From positions 1-17,891 of the forward strand of contig CAJWHU010000014.1 in the NCBI GenBank assembly GCA_913041325.1: a stretch of DNA of 17,891 nucleotides, in the 5' to 3' direction. Both the position numbers and the translations under genes were made by a program. The notes below the pieces were generated by a model. It worked only from the letters and a program-made list of their open reading frames with translations, was not told the DNA's origin and did no database searches. The first letter of the stretch is position 1; each line of letters opens with the position of its first letter. The stretch is from an uncultured Fidelibacterota bacterium. GTDB lineage: Bacteria; Marinisomatota; Marinisomatia; Marinisomatales; UBA1611. Shown one piece after another: positions 15,626-17,891 of this stretch.

Positions 15626-17891
15626 AACCTATACCCTAAACTCAAATTAAATCCCGAACTATTTTGGGTCCAGATATTACTTGCATAACTGTACCTGAGT
15701 GAGCTGTTGAAATTTAGTGCCAGGTTTTTGAAAACATCCCAATCGCAACCTAGTCTTCCACCATAAAGCTCTATGGAGCTACTGTCTTCCACTCCATTTG
15801 TGGTATAATCCAACCCTCCCCTTATTCTTAATTTATTATTGTACAAACGATATTGTGCAGAAAATGTTGTCGAGGTCCAGGTATTTACTTGTTTATTTGC
15901 AATATTATTTTCATCAATAAAGGGAACAGAGATCTTAGTTTGGTTAAATGCCGTAGTCATATTGAGCGGTATGTTAAATCTCGTTGATATTGTAGCGGAT
16001 AAGGATTGGGTCTCTGATTTTTGAAAAAAATAATCTTGCTTTCTCTCGGCTTTTAAATTGTCGTTATAAGTAATTGTATTTATATTGATTGACGTTGTTG
16101 AGCTAAAGTGATCAAAGTTCCCAGGTATATTGACCGAGGCCATGATATTAAGTGCATTTGAATTTTCTCTGTTGTCCCCAAGATAGTTACCGTATCGGTC
16201 TGTATCTATAGAATCTATACCATTTGTTCTGCCTATAGACTGTACATTTAAAATTATTGATGGAGCACCTGTACCAGGAACAAGAGTTGTATTTAATGAT
16301 ATTGTCTTCGTTGCAACAGGATGCGCAACTAGGTCAGATAATTTGTTATCGCGATATTTATAACCAATGACAAACATCAATCGTCTTCCCAAAAGTGATA
16401 ATCTGTCATTTATTGAAAATTCTCTTATGTTATTTGTTAAGTATGGATTACCAAAACTTCTATATTCAGGACCCAGTTGTCGGTACTCTACACTTAAATT
16501 ATTAAATGAATAACTACCCTTCAATCTTAAAAAATAAGCGGAGGCAGGCATATTTAAAATTGCTCTTAAACTATTTTCCTCCGCAAGAATTGGGTCGATA
16601 GGAAGGATGGGTGACATGTAAAGAGGGTTTATGGTGAAAATACTCTTATAGGCATCTATAAAATCACCGAGCTGAGAAACCTCATAATTTCCCATTAACT
16701 TTCCGTCCGTTATTGTATCCATTAAAAGATCTAGAGAGTCCTTACTAGCGGCTCCCGCCCAAATATTATAATTTGTAAAACTCATATTCCATCCGAGCTG
16801 TAATATAATTTTTCGATTGTCGAGAGATGTCTCTAGATCAAAACCTAAAGCTAAATTTTCCTGCGGATTTCCGTCACTCCAATTTTTTTCTTTTATTTGA
16901 ATAGTATCGATGTTCGCTAAAGCGTTAACAAATTGAGTTAAAGTAAATTGTGAGGATAAGGAATCCCCGAATATACTGCTATCGACTGTAAACAAACTGT
17001 TTTCAGCAGCAAAAATTTTTATTTTTTCGTAATCATCTTTAGCTTTCATAAAATGAAAACCAGCACTTAAACGATTATTAAAATTGAATGTTAATCTACT
17101 AGAGTTTATTTTTCTTGGAAAAGTATAACCTTTGCGATCAAGAAGGTAGACCTTATTACCAAGATCATCAATTTTAGTATCATTTGTTAATAATTCATAT
17201 GCTCGATCAACACCTCTCTGATATTGTACACTTCTTGAAAGTAGACCCGATACAGTCTTAATGTCTACGGAACCCTGAAAATCAAAGGCAAAAAAGCTTC
17301 TCCCAAACAGATTTAAACCATCAAATCCGAATCCTATCGGTATTTCAATATTTACATTACGCCCAATGACTTTTTTCCCACTAAGTATGTATGGCGATAT
17401 TACCGGGTAGATATCCCCATCATTTATTTTAAGATAGTCTGTAACCTGCAAAAATAAACTGGATCTGTCAACTGGTTGAGAAAATTTTGAATGTCTACTC
17501 GATTTACGAAAATTATATCTTGTTTTTATCCAACTTAACTCCGTATGAATTTTACCAGAAAACTCACTCTCATTTATATCAACGGATGAAGCGCTAGTTG
17601 CTGATTCTTTTCTAATAAAAGATCCATTGTATTTGAAATCTTCATAGATGAGCTCTGCTCCCTTGCTAACGCTAAATGTCCACACTAAGGGATCAATAGG
17701 CATCCCATATGTTGTTTGAAAATTTATTCTTATACTGTGAGAACCAAATTCTACTTTCTCATCAGGAACAAGCGACAAAACATCGCCAGAAATGATTGCT
17801 TGTGAAGTATAATCTCTCTCGTCTAGAAAAATTTGAAAATCCGAACGATCTATATTGGGGGCGTTAAAAAGTGATACCGATATAACAACTT
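15622..17891 (-). CDS. Outer-membrane beta-barrel protein, N-terminus beyond the right edge
   Basis: The frame is open to the window edge, with 755 residues visible. There are 37 more codons upstream of the TTG at 17778, so that TTG is internal and the start is off-window. The first about 75 visible residues resemble an Ig-like domain (IFLDERDYTSQAIISGD, then PLVWTFSVSK). The rest is rich in alternating hydrophobic/polar stretches with Asn, Ser, Tyr and aromatic girdle residues, such as LTFNFNNRLSAGFHFMKA, AQYRLYNNKLRIRGGLDY and LNFNSSLRYSYAS. It ends SGFNLSLGYRF with the terminal Phe expected for BAM-dependent insertion. No TonB box or plug is seen in the visible part. The stop overlaps the cyclase start by 4 nt. 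I do not recognise the family. A link to type IX secretion is only suggested by the porX neighbour. Confidence 0.8.
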   Translation of the reverse strand, partial: VVISVSLFNAPNIDRSDFQIFLDERDYTSQAIISGDVLSLVPDEKVEFGSHSIRINFQTTYGMPIDPLVWTFSVSKGAELIYEDFKYNGSFIRKESATSASSVDINESEFSGKIHTELSWIKTRYNFRKSSRHSKFSQPVDRSSLFLQVTDYLKINDGDIYPVISPYILSGKKVIGRNVNIEIPIGFGFDGLNLFGRSFFAFDFQGSVDIKTVSGLLSRSVQYQRGVDRAYELLTNDTKIDDLGNKVYLLDRKGYTFPRKINSSRLTFNFNNRLSAGFHFMKAKDDYEKIKIFAAENSLFTVDSSIFGDSLSSQFTLTQFVNALANIDTIQIKEKNWSDGNPQENLALGFDLETSLDNRKIILQLGWNMSFTNYNIWAGAASKDSLDLLMDTITDGKLMGNYEVSQLGDFIDAYKSIFTINPLYMSPILPIDPILAEENSLRAILNMPASAYFLRLKGSYSFNNLSVEYRQLGPEYRSFGNPYLTNNIREFSINDRLSLLGRRLMFVIGYKYRDNKLSDLVAHPVATKTISLNTTLVPGTGAPSIILNVQSIGRTNGIDSIDTDRYGNYLGDNRENSNALNIMASVNIPGNFDHFSSTTSININTITYNDNLKAERKQDYFFQKSETQSLSATISTRFNIPLNMTTAFNQTKISVPFIDENNIANKQVNTWTSTTFSAQYRLYNNKLRIRGGLDYTTNGVEDSSSIELYGGRLGCDWDVFKNLALNFNSSLRYSYASNIWTQNSSGFNLSLGYRF

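Noticed and set aside
17776..17778. TTG at 17778 as start of the barrel protein
   Set aside because: The frame continues upstream without a stop to the window edge and the extra residues complete an Ig-like domain, so the gene is truncated by the window.

Overview
The window is AT-rich bacterial DNA in which every supported gene lies on the minus strand. It most resembles a member of the FCB group, and Candidatus Marinimicrobia (SAR406) is my best guess rather than a Bacteroidota species proper. The reasons are a PorX-type receiver-PglZ protein, a large outer-membrane beta-barrel protein ending in Tyr-Arg-Phe, starts preceded by A/T-rich leaders without a clear Shine-Dalgarno sequence, and a tsaE-tsaB-rimI-accD-surE-guaA-glmS housekeeping run. 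The taxonomic call is pattern recognition, not a computed result.

Layout, in the direction of transcription (right to left). At 17891-15622 is the C-terminal part of an outer-membrane barrel protein whose N-terminus lies off the right edge. It overlaps by 4 nt a CHASE2 adenylate cyclase (15625-13073), followed after 43 nt by a PorX-like response regulator/phosphodiesterase (13029-11470). A 4-nt overlap leads into tsaE, then tsaB, rimI, accD, surE, guaA, a GNAT acetyltransferase and glmS (ending at 4478). Gaps in this 13.4-kb run are never larger than 43 nt and four junctions overlap, so it reads as one translationally coupled block. It joins a surface/signalling module to tRNA t6A synthesis, fatty-acid initiation, nucleotide salvage and GMP synthesis, and amino-sugar (envelope precursor) synthesis.

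Between glmS and the next large gene is an 823-nt low-GC gap (3655-4477). It holds a 43-codon ORF for a probable single-span membrane protein, a weak terminator-like hairpin and a pair of 11-nt direct repeats.

The left fifth of the window (3654-1) is one uninterrupted minus-strand reading frame, open at the left edge. It encodes a signal peptide followed by 51 MORN repeats (50 complete). The repeats are almost perfectly 23 residues long, with two single-residue expansions and one 15-residue insertion. This giant, apparently exported MORN protein is the most unusual object in the window. The second point of interest is the adjacency of a membrane cyclase, a PorX-like oligonucleotide phosphodiesterase/response regulator and an outer-membrane barrel.
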